Positions 33,755 through 45,619 of a DNA stretch of 64,000 bases are shown here, in pieces. The translations under genes were made by a program, and so were the position numbers. Source of the stretch: Diploptera punctata (Eukaryota > Arthropoda > Insecta > Blattodea > Blaberidae); contig JASPKZ010004199.1 in assembly GCA_030220185.1 (NCBI GenBank), positions 2,079,501 through 2,143,500 of the forward strand. Reading direction: 5' to 3'. The notes beneath the pieces were generated by a model. The model was not told the DNA's origin. It searched no databases and worked only from the letters and a program-made list of their open reading frames with translations. Numbering within the stretch: position 1 is the first letter of the stretch; each line of letters begins with the position of its first letter.

Positions 33755-34720
33755 ACTAACTCTCTGGCACTGTCGAACCCGTAGGTTCATGGCCGCGCGG
33801 ACATAAGCTCTCCATACATCTCTATCCTGAACTAATTTTTTTCAATCATTTCCTTATAATATACTTCTCTCAAATCATGGTTAATGTCATTCTCCCACCC
33901 CATTCTTGGTCCCCCTCTGGTTTTCCTATAAGAAGCTTCCATGCACATCTTTAATTCCCTATTCGTGCCACATTTCTTTCTCGTTGCAGTCTACGAGACT
34001 TAACTGTTTTATTATATCTGGCTTGCTATAAAGACCATGTAGTTCACTGTTATGTAGTCTTCTCCATTCCCTTTCATCCAAAAATTTTCCTAAGAACTTT
34101 ATTCTCAGATACTCGTAATCTGCTTTCCTCCCTTAAAGTAAGAGTCCGTGTTTCGCACTCATATAATATAACTGGTAAAATAGGTTTTATATATTTTCAG
34201 TTCAACGTTTTTTTAAAGGAGTTGGGACGCCAAGAGTCTCTGTAATGTATAATAACTAAGGCTAGGATTTTTATGTACTAAGAGTTAAGATTGCAACATA
34301 ATATAATGATAAGTTAGACTTATGACAATCTTTTGTTTTAGATACACATGTAAACAGTTGAATAGTATAATGAGAAGTTAGACTTATGACTATCTTTTGT
34401 TTTGGTTTCACATACAAACAGTTGTATAGTATAATGAGAAGTAAGATTTTTGACTATCTTTTATTTTGTTTCACACACAAACAGTTGAATAATACGTACT
34501 ATCTGAGTTGCAATCTTACATTTTATTACATAAAAATCCTAGCACTAATAATAACACGAATTTCCATAATTGAGCCTATGTTTAATTTATTTGTACACCT
34601 CATTCCTATTTGTGAATATTGTTCCAAGGTATTTGAATTCAGTCACTTCTTCAAAATTTCCCTCATTTGTCATTAGCTGTCCATTTCCATTATATAATGT
34701 ATTTCTATGTGTGACCATAT
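33755..34720 (-). pseudogene. LINE-A 3' remnant interrupted by a MITE
   Basis: Minus-strand homology to LINE-A (15,866-16,640) runs from the (TTAG)n-type tail and GTGCCAGAGAG end at 33,755 to about 34,248, and resumes at 34,556-34,720. The gap is exactly filled by a TSD-bounded insertion (34,257-34,547). Numerous indels are present, for example in the GRPRMRW region. The total is about 670 bp of LINE sequence. Confidence 0.85.
34249..34555. mobile_element. hAT-type MITE, 291 bp, with three internal 64-bp repeats
   Basis: ATAATAAC flanks the element at 34249-34256 and 34548-34555. Ends TAAGGCTAGGATTTTTATGT and, reverse complemented, TTAGTGCTAGGATTTTTATG are imperfect terminal inverted repeats. 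A second inverted block, AAGATTGCAAC/GTTGCAATCTT, lies further in. Two full units and one partial unit of a 64-bp direct repeat start at 34,311, 34,375 and 34,439. The 8-bp TSD indicates hAT. Excision in silico restores the LINE-A sequence. Confidence 0.88.
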
Positions 34721-35009
34721 ATTTCCCCAGTGGAACCCGTGTCCGCATTTCTTGACGGTTGTATTTTTACGGTGAAAGATCGTCGCTCTTTCAATCAAAC
34801 TACTTTTTTCGTCTGGCTTATCACCTTCGACCAGTCTGGCATGGATAACCCTATCGGCAGCACCTGTAAGGTTATAATTGTATAATTTTATATCATAATT
34901 TTTATTTTCTAACTAATACCTCAACGGAATTTTATCATGAATTTTATTAATGTTGACTATTCAGGTCACTTATAAAATCCATGGTATATAAATATTTTTA
35001 TTGTTTTTT
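34721..35009. other. No confident feature
   Basis: CCAGTGGAACCCGTGTCCGC near 34,727 is GC-richer, but no repeat partner was found. Confidence 0.3.
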
Positions 35010-35014
35010 TTTAT

Positions 35015-35485
35015 TTAGGTAAAATTTAATCACTCACCTCATATTTTTCTTCTTATTTTAATTTAACTAGTTTCGGAACTTAACATTTCAGTTCCATCGT
35101 CAGTATCTCCGCGACCGTTGTTCTATCGTCTTGAAGAGCCGTCTTTCGCTCCTTTTATTGGCACACTGAAAAACCTCGAAACCAGGTCATTCTCCCCGGG
35201 AATTTCAAAGTTCATCAATTTCTCCTTTTCACTCGTTTGAATGTAGATCGGAAAGGAGAAATTGATGAACTTTGAAATTCTGGGTTTCGAGGTTTTTCAG
35301 TGTGCCAATAGAAGGAGCGAAAGACGGCTCTTCAAGACGATAGAACAACAGTCGTGGAGATGAAACTGAAATGTAAAGTTCCGAAACTAGTTTAAATTAA
35401 AATAAGAAGAAAAATATGGGGTAAGGGATAAAATTTTACATAAATGAATATACCTCACAGTGTGAATTACTAAAATAAGTAATTT
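35015..35485. repeat. Large fold-back repeat with asymmetric right tail
   Basis: Arms of about 205 bp (35,015-35,222 and about 35,240-35,444) are near-perfect inverted copies. They include GAACTTTGAAATTCCCGGGG-like, GGTTTCGAGGTTTTTCAGTG and AGAGCCGTCTTTCGCTCCTT segments and the outer ACTAGTTTCGGAAC/GTTCCGAAACTAGT and AAAATATGAGGTGAG-like ends. Beyond the right arm a 40-bp tail (AATGAATATACCTCACAGTG...AAAATAAGTA) is shared with the shorter fold-back at 44,760-44,870. It has no coding capacity. The class is unknown. Confidence 0.85.
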
Positions 35486-35510
35486 TAATTGTTTCTCAAT
35501 GTTGGTAACA

Positions 35511-35855
35511 GTCCCGCGCCGTAGCCGAGCGGTTAAGGTAGGAAGCCTTGGCGCAGAGCTACGGGACTTGCGCTGGTTCGAGTCTCCATGGGAGAAGAAA
35601 TTTTGTCATGGTATTTCGGCCAGTATGGGACCGGTGCCCACCCAGCATCGTGAGGCAATTGGGTAGCTACAATAAGTAGCGGCTCCAGGTTGAGGAACCA
35701 GCTATAACGGCTGGGGGACTCGACATGCTAACCACATGTCACCCCTACACTGGCTGTTGATCATCTACCTCTGTGATTGACACATGTGGATGTGAAGGGC
35801 CAGCAGCCGGCTGGTAAAAGGGCAACCGCTGAAAAGTGGAAAGACCCTCAATCGG
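35511..35855 (+). mobile_element. SINE-beta, complete copy
   Basis: The tRNA-like head has a perfect A box TAGCCGAGCGG (35,522-35,532) and B box GGTTCGAGTCT (35,575-35,585). The long spacing suggests a class II (Leu/Ser-like) tRNA ancestor. The body includes TTTCGGCCAGTATGGGACCG, GTAGCTACAATAAGTAGCGG and CATGCTAACCACATGTCACC. It ends near GGCCAGCAGCCGGCTGGTAA. Other copies lie at 8,225-8,552 (minus) and 63,408-63,790 (plus). Confidence 0.88.
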
Positions 35856-36359
35856 AATGTTGGTAACGCTTCTGTCTGGAGTTAATTTCATAGCCATTAC
35901 CAGTTGTGTATTTAATTTATTTATAGATGATTTAACACTTAAGCTCGTGTCGCGTTTATTTCTTTATTTTCATGATGCTATAAAAATGGTGATAATCATG
36001 AAGTGGTTTCTGATAATTAAATTACAACAAATAATTTGCTTTGACAGAGGAAAATCTCAGGCTGGTTGGTATCGTGATAAGGGAATGAGCATGGGACGTC
36101 CCAAATAAGTTTCAAATGCTCTCGCCTGAACCAATTCGCTCGGTAACGTTAAAATTGTGTCCGTGAAATTGTATAAAACATTTTACTAGCATATTAACAG
36201 AAATTCACAACAAAACAATGATTTGTATAGTCTTTCAGAACAAAGATACAGCGACACAAACCTACTGTATCTAAAAAAAGTCACATTTTCTTTGAATATA
36301 TATAAAATATTGTTCAATGCCCTAGGTTGTCATTTCAACATTTCTGGTGTTATCTCCTG
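35856..36359. other. No confident feature
   Basis: The 90-codon frame beginning 35,836 overlaps the SINE end and lacks any motif, so I do not treat it as a gene. Confidence 0.35.
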
Positions 36360-36620
36360 ACATTGGCGTAATTGTAACCCACTTCTGAAGTTGAGGCGCC
36401 TAGAAGGCGGAGTTACGTTACCCCGATGATATAATGGCTGATAAATGATAATGAAGCGCCAGGAGAGTTCTTAACCTAAACTTAACCTAAATTCCAGATC
36501 ATGGGCAACCACAGGAATAATTCCCTTTAAGTAAAAACTCCTCTGGTTTGACCGGGAATCGAACCCGAGACCTCATGAACAGTAGTCAGAAACGCTGACC
36601 ACTAGCCCATGAGGTTGATT
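36360..36620 (-). mobile_element. tRNA-derived SINE, further family
   Basis: The minus strand reads GGGCTAGTGGTCAGCG (A-box region), then CGGGTTCGATTCCCGGTCAA (B box at 36,555-36,565). A unique body of about 180 bp follows, with CATTATATCATCGGGGTAAC and CTTCTAGGCGCCTCAACTTC. There is only one copy in the window, so the 3' limit is uncertain. Confidence 0.6.
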
Positions 36621-38644
36621 TTCTTAAATATATTTATCTGCTTTATAACAATCAGTCCGTAGTCCGTAGTTACTATGCAATGAAACCTTTAATTTATATT
36701 CTAATAAAATACCTTTGCAAAACATAAAATGCAGGTTCAACAAAACGTAAAATACGCTTTAATTACGACTTCGTATAACTGCATAAATAAACTTTCCTTG
36801 ACTTATCTGGAAGTATATTAATAGTTGCATCTTAGATGCTTCGCTCATTATTATTCTTAATTTGCAAATGAAATTAGCGCCCAAAATTGCAGAATATAAC
36901 AACTATGTTTGTTGATTGATCATCGTGTTTTTTTTTGTTTTTTTCTCCAAAGCCCACATTACTCTTTCTCTAAACATATCGTTTCCGGAATATATAAATT
37001 TCATTAAATGTAGGTACTGAATATATAATATATACTAAAATACTCAGTACGTAGATAAAATATAGTAGACAACCAAAATTAGGTTTAGCGACTAGTCGTC
37101 TAAGTAAATATACTTTTGCCTTAAACATGTTAATATCACGGATATTTTAACATCATACGTTTCTAAAGAATATAAATACAGTGTTTACAGTGTTTGTCAC
37201 TTTTTTCTTTGTATAAATAGGCTATGAGAATAAATTATATACGTATAGTATTAAATCAAATTATTTAACTCAAAAGTATTTATTTATAATTTATAAATCG
37301 ATTACATTACCTAAATAGCATATCTAAAATAAAGAAGACTATAGATTTCATAGTGTGTGTAAATAAGAATGAAATAAATTATCAGTTTTTTTTATCTTCT
37401 AAGAGATAAAATTATGAAAGCTAGACTATAATTTAAACCATTTCATGTTGTAATTTAATTCGGCAACATAAAAATTGAAAGTCTCCATTGTTTGTCGATT
37501 GTTACGTATTGGTTGGAAAATATTTACGATCTCAACAATTAAGTCTTGAATTTACGTTTATTACTGGATACATAAAAAACACCCCACAAAACGGAATGTT
37601 GAATAGTTCTGATTTATTGTGTATTTTTTTTATTGAAACAGACAATTTTTTATAGAAACAGACTATGTAATGCAAATCACCTTCTGGATTGTGCAATTTG
37701 CATTTAAAGCAGAAAAGCCGAATAAACAAGGGTTTTGGGGTGGGGGTGGAAAGGGGATTAGTTCCCCATTACAACTTTTCGCTGTACTACACACCATAGG
37801 GTGTCCCACAATATATTTTTTTCTCTTTTGTTTAAACTATACCTGCAAGGCAAAATGATTTCCGAAATGTAAATATCACGTATTTGGCGGAAATTTTACT
37901 TGTGACAATGTCAGATCTGTAAAAAAAGAGTTATAAACATCAAAATAAAACTCTGAATTTTTATCAACATCCCGAGGTTATTTTAATTGAAGATATTAAT
38001 GGGTACGAGACATTCCATACGAAATCGGCAAAAAAATTGTGAAAATTGAACTCACATCTTTAAAAGTTTACCATTTTTTTTACAGTGAAACTTTATGATA
38101 TACTGAATATCTGAACCGAATTTCAAGTCTTCGCTTGATGTAATTAAAGAGTAATAGAGCTGTCAATTTATCGTATTGTTTTAAATAGTCTCTTTTATAA
38201 AATACATTTCTCGAAGTATGGCTATTCCCTCAACTTGAAAAGATAGTCACATTATAGATGATTTCATGCTCTATCGCTTGAAAATTAGTACCTTAATATT
38301 TACGTTTTTCTGAAGGGCGTAAATGCAATTAATACGCAATTGACCTTCCTCACCAAAAATTTTATAAAATCAAAAAATACCACATTATTACCTGAACACC
38401 AGTTAATTTTTTGTAATTAGTATTAAAGTGGAGTCTTGAAAGGAAACTATCAAAAATAATTATTTTTCCTAAAATCTCCTATGTGTAGACTGCCCGCAAT
38501 ACCTTTCGCGTGAGTGGAGATCGCTCGCTCGTACAAACAATGACGGAGCTACTTGGTAATAATCCTTTGCGCACTTACAAATATTTTTTATTGTTATTAT
38601 CATCATTACATTATTTTATTATCATTATTACAATTATTACATCA
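36621..38644. other. AT-rich DNA, nothing recognised
   Basis: No motif, repeat partner or credible frame. A G-rich patch occurs at 37,730-37,765. Confidence 0.45.
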
Positions 38645-38830
38645 TCATCATCATCGTGGACAAGTGGTTATCTGTACGCCTCCGATTCCGAGGTTCGCGG
38701 GTTCAAACTCGATAGAATTCAATGACATTTTAAAGGCGGTAAACAATTCTGAAGAGTAGCTTTCGCCGGAAGGAAGGAAAAATCCGTGAGTCCCGTGTCG
38801 TAAATTTATGGTACGTAGGAGAACCTCGTG
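38645..38830 (+). mobile_element. SINE-epsilon-like copy
   Basis: GTGGACAAGTGGTTATCTG (A-box region) and CGCGGGTTCAAACTCGATAG (B box) are followed by a body ending GTGAGTCCCGTGTCG. The head resembles the units at 45,400 and 29,870. The body is too diverged to be certain it is the same family. It is preceded by a (TCA)n tract. Confidence 0.5.
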
Positions 38831-39849
38831 CTTTGAAATAAATTGCTACATAATAAACGTCATTAAATATAACAATCTTTATTGATATATTCAGTAGGCG
38901 GTTAATTTTGTGCTGATTTTGGCTAATGTATAGTTTAATTTAAATTACTAAACACCTACGAATTCAAGCTGGTAGGCCTATTAAAAATATTTTCTAGAGA
39001 GTAGTTTTGTAATGTGTTGTAATATTTTGTACTTGTACCCTACGCCAATGTCTGATGTTGAATATTGTAAGTAATGTTAAACTATCGATAATAATTTATA
39101 ACAATTGTCATGCTGTTACAAGTAATATTTAAGAGGTATAAATATATCTCATTGGCTTAGTATCACTTACTGATCTTGCATCCCCTACTCATGACATATC
39201 TAAGATGATATTAAAATGCACGATAATATCAGCTTGTTTATAAGCTAAATTATTGTTATAGTGTTTAATTTAATGTCTAAACTTCCCATTATTCTCCTTT
39301 TATAACACAAAATGTATACCTCAACGATTATTCTCTCATTCCAGAAACATTTAAGAAATTGTAAAATTATATATTAACACATAATATTGTTAATAACTAT
39401 TGTATACTAATATATGCATAATTAAAATTATATTTAACTTCTAACTCACCATTCAGTCTTTGTAGATCTGCAAACTTGTGAGTTAAAAACAATAAGATAT
39501 TATTTTAAATTTGACTGTGACACTTAAAATGACGAGATGCACTAAACATACTGATGTAAATCAACTGTCTGAACTTGAGAATTGTTGATGTAAAACAGAT
39601 GTTTAAGGAAGACTCGCTGATGCTGCATTATTATTGTTTGGTAGGAAGTGGTACGAGTATTAAAACATTCGGTTTTTTTTTGGAAGTGATATCTTATAAC
39701 AATACTATTTCGTCAAATTTTTCAGGGTACAATAAAATACACTGAATAAAAAGTTATTTTAAGACTGAAATTAGTAATTATAAGATAATAAAAATTTATA
39801 CCAGTTTATTCAATTAATGATGAGAGTTCTTATTATATAATATTACATT
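38831..39849. other. AT-rich DNA, nothing recognised
   Basis: No motif or repeat partner seen. Confidence 0.45.
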
Positions 39850-40266
39850 TAAACTGTAAGAAGATTACGAGTATTTGAGAATAAAGTTTTTAGGAACATT
39901 TTTGGATCAAAAAGATATGGACAGACAGGTGAATGGAGAAAACTACATAATAGTGAGCTAAATGATCTGAATAGGAAGCCAGATATAATAAAAACAATTA
40001 AGTCTCGTAGGCTGCGATGGGCAGGAAATGTGGCACGTATGGAAGATGAAAGAGGTGTTTGGAAATTTCTGGTAGGAAAACCGGAGGGAAAACGCCCAGT
40101 TGGAAGACTAAGAATGAGGTGGGAGAATAACATTATACATGATTTGAGGGAAGTAGATTATAAGGGGATAATTGGAAAACGTTAGCTCGGGATGGGATGT
40201 ATGGAGAGCTTATGTCCGCGCTGCCATGAACATACAGGTTCCACAGAGCCAGTGAGTGAGTTAGTT
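39850..40266 (+). pseudogene. LINE-A 3' remnant
   Basis: Reads (frameshifted) RVFENKVFRNIFGSKRYGQT, GEWRKLHNSELNDL, RKPDIIKTIKSRRLRWAGN, GKRPVGRLRMRWENN, and ends GAGCCAGTGAGTGAGTTAGT. This aligns with 15,870-16,285 in reverse. The C-terminal stretch after about 40,160 is shifted by an indel. No TSD was resolved. Confidence 0.85.
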
Positions 40267-41389
40267 ATAAATAATTTGTTTAATAATTCACAGTAAACGT
40301 AAGTAACAGAGCTCTTTACTTCTCACTTCAGCAATAAAATTTGATAAATAAATATCTACTGCGTAAGAATTAAAATATCGCCACTTTTATAAATTTACGG
40401 TACTGTTCCATTAAGCAGAACATAATAATCTATTCGATTTAATGGCAGTTGAAAAAGTCACTGATGAAGCTCTTTCAATAAAGTACGCGCGCGACCTTGG
40501 TCGTGAAATGAATCTGCTGCGCCATGGACCCGCGAGTTTTTTACGAAAATAGAACAAAAAACATTTATATTGTCTGAACTATTCAACTCTCCAAAAGGGT
40601 AATTGCTGGAAATTAACCCTTATTACGTGAATAGTATCCTGTATTTTTTCCGTTTTCATTTTTTGATATGTACTGCAGTAAACTGCCATAAAACAGAAAA
40701 TTTACACCGAAAATAAAAATATCCTAATTATAAAAATAACACCCTTAAACTACATGATATCACCTACATAAATATGTTTGAAACAAATTTTTGCTGTTTA
40801 CTGTTTCAGAAATATCAGTTAGTAAACGTTTTAGTTTATCATATTTACGATAATTTTAGATCATCATAACTACGAACCTATAAATGATAAAAATTAAATT
40901 TCTGTATTAATACGTTTATAGATGTATTCACTATATTTAGGGATACATAAAATTAAAAAAATAAATTGCAAGATTTTTTGCTGTCCGATTTGATATGGAT
41001 TGTCCCGTACAAGAGACCCTCCTGGTGTGAAGTCGGTCGGAGCAAAGGGCTAGCCACTCTCTTTCTTGAGCTAGTGTCTAAGAATCGTGCAATCCCTTAG
41101 TCAATGATTCCGTCGGCTTCATGACTTTCATCTCGTGTTAATATTTAATTAAATTCATAACAAAATAGTTTTACAGCCAACTATAGTTTTTAGCAGTGTA
41201 ATTTGATATAATTACAATTATAACATAGGCCCTGAGAGTAAAAATGCATACACATTAAATAAATTACATAACTTCATTACAGATATTATTTACGTATATA
41301 CAAACATTTCTAACTAAAAAGCTTTTAATATTTGACGATTCTTTATCTATCGTCTCTTTGCCATTAGTTTTTACTTAAATGTACGCTTC
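40267..41389. other. AT-rich DNA, nothing recognised
   Basis: No motif, repeat partner or credible frame was seen. Confidence 0.45.
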
Positions 41390-44236
41390 GTGGATGTTCC
41401 TCATCATCATCATCATCACTCCAGGGATTAGGCAATTGCCCGTTCCGACTTCATATTGCATCAGCCCAACGTCTTCTAGGTCTTCCAACATCACGCCTTC
41501 CTCTTGCTTGATAATTTCTGGCTAACAATGGATATCTCTCCTTGCTCATTCCATCCATGTGATCAATCCATTTCTGTCTGTAATTCGTGACTTTATCCAA
41601 TAAAGGCTGTACTTTCAATTCTTCTCTTATATCCTCATTTCTTATTCTATCAAGTCTTGTACATCCTTTTACTTGTCTTAGGAACCGCATCTCTGCCGTC
41701 TGTATTCTATCCTTCTGTCTTTTCACTGGAGCCCAAGTTTCACATCCATACAATATTGTGGGAACCGCCATAACATTATACATTTTTATCTTGGTTTCTT
41801 TTCTAATTTTATTTTTGAATGTTCTCTGTATTGTTCCACACACCGTCTGAAATTTATTTATTTTGGAGTCAATATCTCTTTCCACATTGTAGCCAATATC
41901 ACAGCCCAAATATTTGAAACTAGACACCTGTTCTATACTTTGATTTTCTAAAATAATTTTGGTTCTCACTGGATCTCTTCCTCTAAAAGCCATGGTCTTC
42001 GTTTTCCTTACAGAAATTTTTAGATCGTATAATTTACATATTTCATTTAATGCATGCATTGATTTCTGTAAGTCGTCTTCATTTTTCTGTATTATGATTA
42101 CATCGTCAGCAAATAAAAGATTATTTATGCACATTTTATTATCCATTCTTATTCCTGGATTTACTAAAACTTTCCATTTATTAAAAATATCGTCTATATA
42201 TATATTAAACAAAGTGGGTGATAAACTACATCCTTGTCGTAATCCAGTATTTGTTTTGATTGCATCTGTTCTTTTGAATCCGGTATCTATAATTATATTT
42301 GTGTCTTCATATAATGTCTTTATTGTTTCAACAAGGCACAGCGGGTATCCTTTCATTCGTAATATTTCCCATAATTTTTGTCTGTTTACTCGATCGAAGG
42401 CCTTATCCAAATCTATAAATCCTATGTGAGTTTCTAAGTTATGTTCTCTTCTCTTTTCTATGAGTTGTTTCAGTGTAAAGACATTGTCTATACATGACCT
42501 TCCCTTTCTGAATCCACTTTGATTTTCACTTATTATTACTTCTGTTATGTTTCTCAATCTATTATTTATTATTTTCGTATATATTTGTAGCCAGTATTCA
42601 TTAAGCTAATCCCTCTGTAATTCTCGCAATTTCTCCGGTCTCCTCTTTTGAATATATTCTTGACAATTGCTGTTTTCCAAGTGGTTGGAATCCCATAGGT
42701 CTGCCAACATATATTAATTAGATGAAGTATTCGTAGTTTACACAATATTCCACTATATTTGATTAATTCCATATTTATATTATCTAATCCTGTTGCTTTC
42801 CTATTCTTAGTGGTTTTCAAAGCCATTTCTAATTCATTTATGTCTATTACATCAATATTTTCCACTTTTATTTCTTCCTCATTGTTCTCTTTTCCTTCAA
42901 TTTCCTCCTTTTTCCAAAGTTTTTCATAATGCTGGATCCATTCTTGTTCTGGGATTATATTCAATCTGGCAGAATCTTTCTCAGTCTGATTTAGATGTTT
43001 CACTAATTTATAACCTATTTCTTGTCTTCCATACATATCATGTTCTACTGAGCTTATAAATTTATCCCATGACTCCTGATGGGATTTTCTTATAATGCTT
43101 TTAGCAATTCTCCTTTTCATTTTATATTCTTCATAAGATTCTTCTGTTTTCAGTCGTAAGTATGTATGATATGCTTTTTGTTTTTCATTCACTGCATTTT
43201 GTATATTCGCATTCCAAGTTCTCAAGCCCTTCCTATTCCTTATTCTATTTTTCTTTCCTAATATCTCATTTGCTGTTTTATGTATTACATTTGATATATT
43301 TTCCCATTCAATATTTATATCTTCTGACGTCGCTATCTCTGATATATATTTATTCATTCTGCTTTCATAATGTTGTCTAATACTTTGATCTTGTAATAAA
43401 TATATTTTATATACTTCTTCTTGGTTTCTTTTGTTCTTTATGTTATTTTTCCGCCATTTAGCTATTATGTTTATTTTGCTTATCACGAGATAGTGATCAG
43501 AGTATATATCGCTGCCTCTATGTACTCTCACAAGGGATCTTTTACCAAGGCTCCTAGCTTGTTGTTTACGATTAAATAGTCAATTATTGATCTTGAGTTA
43601 TATCCACTTCTTGTATATTTATGTATGTCCTTTTTTCGGAAATAGGTATTCATTATTTTTAATTGATTATAGGCTGAAAACTGTCTCAAATCCTGTCCAT
43701 TATCATTTATTGTTATTTCTCCATTATTTCCTATTACATTAGGTATAGGGACATTGCCTACTCTGGCATTTAAGTCTCCACTTATTATTAAATGATGATC
43801 TTTTGTATATTTATCAACTAATGTTTGTAATGTTTTATAAAATTTTTTTGTTTCTTCTTTCTTGCCTTCCTCTGGGGCATACACAGCAATTATCATCATA
43901 TATCCTCCTTCAATTTTAAATCTGGCTATCAGGATTCTTTCATTTATAAACTCATAGCTATTCAATTTGTTCTTCCATTTTTCATCTATTAAAATTGCTA
44001 CTCCACACTGCGCTCTTGTTGTCTGTTCTACTCCGCTATACAACATAGTATAGTGTTGTAAGTCCTTTGTTCCTTTTAGTTTCTTTTTTGTTTCTGTTAT
44101 TGTTGCTATATTTATTTCTTTTTTCTTTAATTCTCTTTCTAATTCTTCTTCTTTTGTATTTATTCCCCTAACGTTCCAATTTCCTAATTTCAAAATGTCC
44201 TTTATTCCAAATCGTATCCTTTTAGTGGATGTTCCT
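41390..44236 (-). mobile_element. LINE-B (RTE-like), nearly complete, 12-bp TSD
   Basis: GTGGATGTTCCT flanks the element at 41390-41401 and 44225-44236. The element (41,402-44,224; 2.82 kb) lies on the minus strand and ends in (GAT)n. Its 5' end is already in frame with the endonuclease, so it is either slightly truncated or a family with almost no 5' UTR. Remnants of related elements lie at 12,030, 18,785, 30,550, 47,918, 58,755 and 60,500. Confidence 0.93.
41451..44224 (-). pseudogene. LINE-B endonuclease-reverse transcriptase with two frameshifts
   Basis: The N-terminal AP-endonuclease domain keeps its key motifs: LGNWNVRGIN, TITETKK, VAVYAPEE-like (IIAVYAPEEG), ISGDLNARVG, SIIDYLIVN and the SDH motif (IYSDHYLV). 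The linker contains AKSIIRKSHQESWDKFIS. RT motifs follow: AIVKNIFKRGDRRNCENYRG, NQSGFRKGRSCID, FIDLDKAFDRVNR, GLRQGCSLSPTLFNIYIDD, FADDVIIIQ. The C-terminal part has YLGCDIGYN, TILYGCETWAP and RDVGRPRRRW. Frame changes at about 43,530 (before RVHRGSD) and at about 42,565 (after NTGYK, before IYTKIINNRL) interrupt it. No ATG precedes the first motif in this copy. All catalytic residues remain, so decay is recent. Confidence 0.92.
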
Positions 44237-44755
44237 GCTTAGGTATTTTTAAATTGCTTATGTTGGTAACATACTCATATTTCCAATATATTAACAGGTA
44301 TATTTTACTTTGTTAGCTATGTTTTTTCACTGTTTAATAGTTATGCGTTGCCAATGCAATGCTCAATTTCTGCCATGTTATCTGGCTTATAATAACCTTA
44401 CATTGGCTTTGTCCGGAAAGTTTGATTTTAAACTTATTAATTTTGCTATTGGCTGAAGGCATTTCCCGGCTAAATGCCACGTTATCTAGCTGGTGGGTTT
44501 CTTGTAGCGTTACAGTATCATTAAGTTAGTCTAGTTGAGTGCGGACATGAATATGCTGACTCCAAACAACGAGGTTTGTAATAAAGAATGTGAAGTGTTC
44601 CTGTATCAAGTTAATTTAAATAGTGTTTTTATATGGCCATCATTTAATTATCCATTTATATATACTTCGTCAAACTGCTAGTTGTAAAGTACGAAGAGAA
44701 TACCGGCACTACAAGAAATGGAATGATTTCCAAGAAAACATCAAATAGTGAAAAA
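44237..44755. other. No confident feature
   Basis: AT-rich DNA without a recognisable repeat partner. Confidence 0.4.
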
Positions 44756-44759
44756 CTTT

Positions 44760-44870
44760 AAGGTATAATTTTTTATCACTCACCTCATATATGAACAATA
44801 TGAGGTGAGTGATAAAAAATGGTACCTTAATGAATATACATCATAGTGAGAATTCCTAAAATAAGTAGTG
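44760..44870. repeat. Small fold-back repeat related to 35,015-35,485
   Basis: AAGGTATAATTTTTTATCAC/TCACCTCATAT (left) and ATATGAGGTGAGTGATAAAA/AATGGTACCTT (right) pair around a loop of about 6 nt. The right tail (AATGAATATACATCATAGTG...AAAATAAGTA) is the same 40-bp tail as in the large fold-back. The central 350 bp present at 35 kb are absent. Confidence 0.85.
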
Positions 44871-45399
44871 AAAAACATTTTAATATAAATAGTTATACAT
44901 TCAGCCACTGAGGCACGTTAAAAAGTGGAAGCGCGAACTCATTCTTGGTCAACCAACTGCTATATAGGAATAGTGATAATGATTCTAAGTGCAGTGATAC
45001 TTTATGAAATTCTAGTCATATGAGCCTATTTTTTAATACCACGGTTATACTCGGTCGCTCGGGCATACCTTGATAAAAAAAGCTCATTTATTATTACCTA
45101 ACTCAAATTCTATACATGTTATGAAAACGCTTTTCTTTTTCATACATTTTATGTGAATATTTTATTTTGGGACAGATTGTACTAATGAAAAGTGAACATC
45201 TGCAACAATGCTCGATTTATTTAATATTTTCATAATATTATTTTTACAAGTTTTAAACGTAAAGGCCGCAGATTTTAAATGTAGACTGTAGATCTCGGAT
45301 TTGCAGACATACGTTCCTCATTGCACTAATATTATCGCTCGAGACTTTATCGTGATTTAGGGATTTCTTTTTAAATTTTACTACACTCCTATTTGAGAG
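44871..45399. other. No confident feature
   Basis: The phrase TCATTCTTGGTCAACCAACTG at 44,939-44,959 resembles a scrap of LINE-A (compare 16,020-16,040). It is too short to annotate separately. Confidence 0.35.
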
Positions 45400-45600
45400 T
45401 CAGCCGCGGTGGTACAATGGTTGTGTTCCTTACCTCCAGTCCCGAGGGTGCGAGTTCAAAACCCGGCCGGGTAGATGGATATTTAGTATGGAAAATCCAA
45501 GGAACAAGTCATTCTGGAAGGATTTTAAGCGTGGGTCCCGAATCTGAAGACTTTTAGAAAATAACCTTAAGCATAAAAAAAATGATCTTTAAGCAAAATT
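45400..45600 (+). mobile_element. SINE-epsilon copy
   Basis: CGCGGTGGTACAATGGTTGTG (A-box region) and GCGAGTTCAAAACCCGGCCG (B box) are followed by AAAATCCAAGGAACAAGTCA and TTTTAAGCGTGGGTCCCGAA, which align with 29,920-30,000. It directly precedes element U copy 2. Confidence 0.75.
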
Positions 45601-45619
45601 TACCGGCCTTCTTAATCAT

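Noticed and set aside
35836..36108. 90-codon plus-strand frame
   Set aside because: Starts within the SINE-beta end, has hydrophobic low-complexity composition and no motif.
41959..42429. 156-codon plus-strand frame
   Set aside because: Antisense shadow of the LINE-B reverse transcriptase.
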